Of a stretch of 64,000 nt of DNA, positions 63,901-64,000 are shown piece after piece (within the stretch, counting starts at the first letter, position 1; each line of letters opens with the position of its first letter). The DNA is from Symsagittifera roscoffensis (Eukaryota > Xenacoelomorpha > Acoela > Convolutidae). The position numbers were made by a program, and so were the translations under genes. The notes under the pieces are model-generated. The model was not told where the DNA came from, searched no databases, and saw only the letters and a list, made by a program, of their open reading frames with translations. The stretch covers positions 16,109,789-16,173,788 of the forward strand of contig NC_087062.1 in assembly GCF_963678635.1 (NCBI RefSeq), in the 5' to 3' direction.

Positions 63901-64000
63901 GTTGAACTGTCGATGCCGGGTAATATGCCAATCAATGTCCCTGTGCAGTCAAAAGAAACTGAGGAGCTCTCTGAATCTGGAGAACAAGTAAACAATGTCA
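63901..64000 (+). CDS. TRIM-like gene, exon 9 (continues beyond the window)
   Basis: Acceptor CGTGTATTAG ends at 63900. The frame opens phase 0, as exon 8 requires, and is open to the window end (VELSMPGNMPINVPV and an acidic stretch). The final domain of the protein lies to the right. Confidence 0.7.

Noticed and set aside
1-64000. CRISPR arrays, bacterial operons, riboswitches
   Set aside because: No regularly spaced direct repeats with unique spacers, no bacterial gene context; introns show a eukaryote.

Overview
This window is repeat-rich DNA from a eukaryote, almost certainly an invertebrate animal. The evidence is GT-AG introns with TTTCAG-type acceptors, a WDR44-like WD40 gene, a multi-exon TRIM-like gene, and Ty3/gypsy, Penelope-like and LINE retrotransposons. 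The species cannot be named from sequence alone. There is no sign of bacterial genes.

Layout. 1-3156: flank without a supported gene. 3157-30527: a giant, decayed Ty3/gypsy element on the + strand with ~0.9 kb LTRs and a ~21.6 kb internal region. In order it holds a 21-bp minisatellite, gag, a recent internal duplication with a partial deletion, protease, RT/RNase H and integrase, then about 10 kb of extra coding-like DNA that includes an SGNH (GDSL-type) hydrolase-like domain. Its 3' LTR was broken by a Penelope-like element (26138-29924, - strand). That element was itself hit by an inverted solo LTR of the same gypsy family (28648-29552). A 221-bp palindromic MITE (30021-30241) sits in the rest of the LTR. 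30767-33454: intact single-exon WDR44-like gene, starting 240 bp after the LTR. 33455-44780: non-coding repeats plus a decayed LINE (38339-42116, - strand). 44788-48400: a second LINE fragment in two tandem copies. 48696 to beyond the right edge: a TRIM-like gene (RING, B-box, coiled coil) for which I could place nine exons with consistent reading-frame phases. Intron 7 holds a second, younger Ty3/gypsy element (52703-60314, - strand) with 2 percent LTR divergence, a 6-bp target duplication and an in-frame 540-bp duplication of its RNase H domain.

The two host genes look functional. All the mobile elements carry frameshifts, stops or lost catalytic residues. Most notable: a PHD-type zinc finger inside the RT of the Penelope-like element, hammerhead-ribozyme-like motifs at both its ends, the SGNH domain in the giant gypsy element, and a roughly nine-fold, strand-specific excess of CTTGAG in that element. 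Several tandem duplications look much younger than the elements that contain them.
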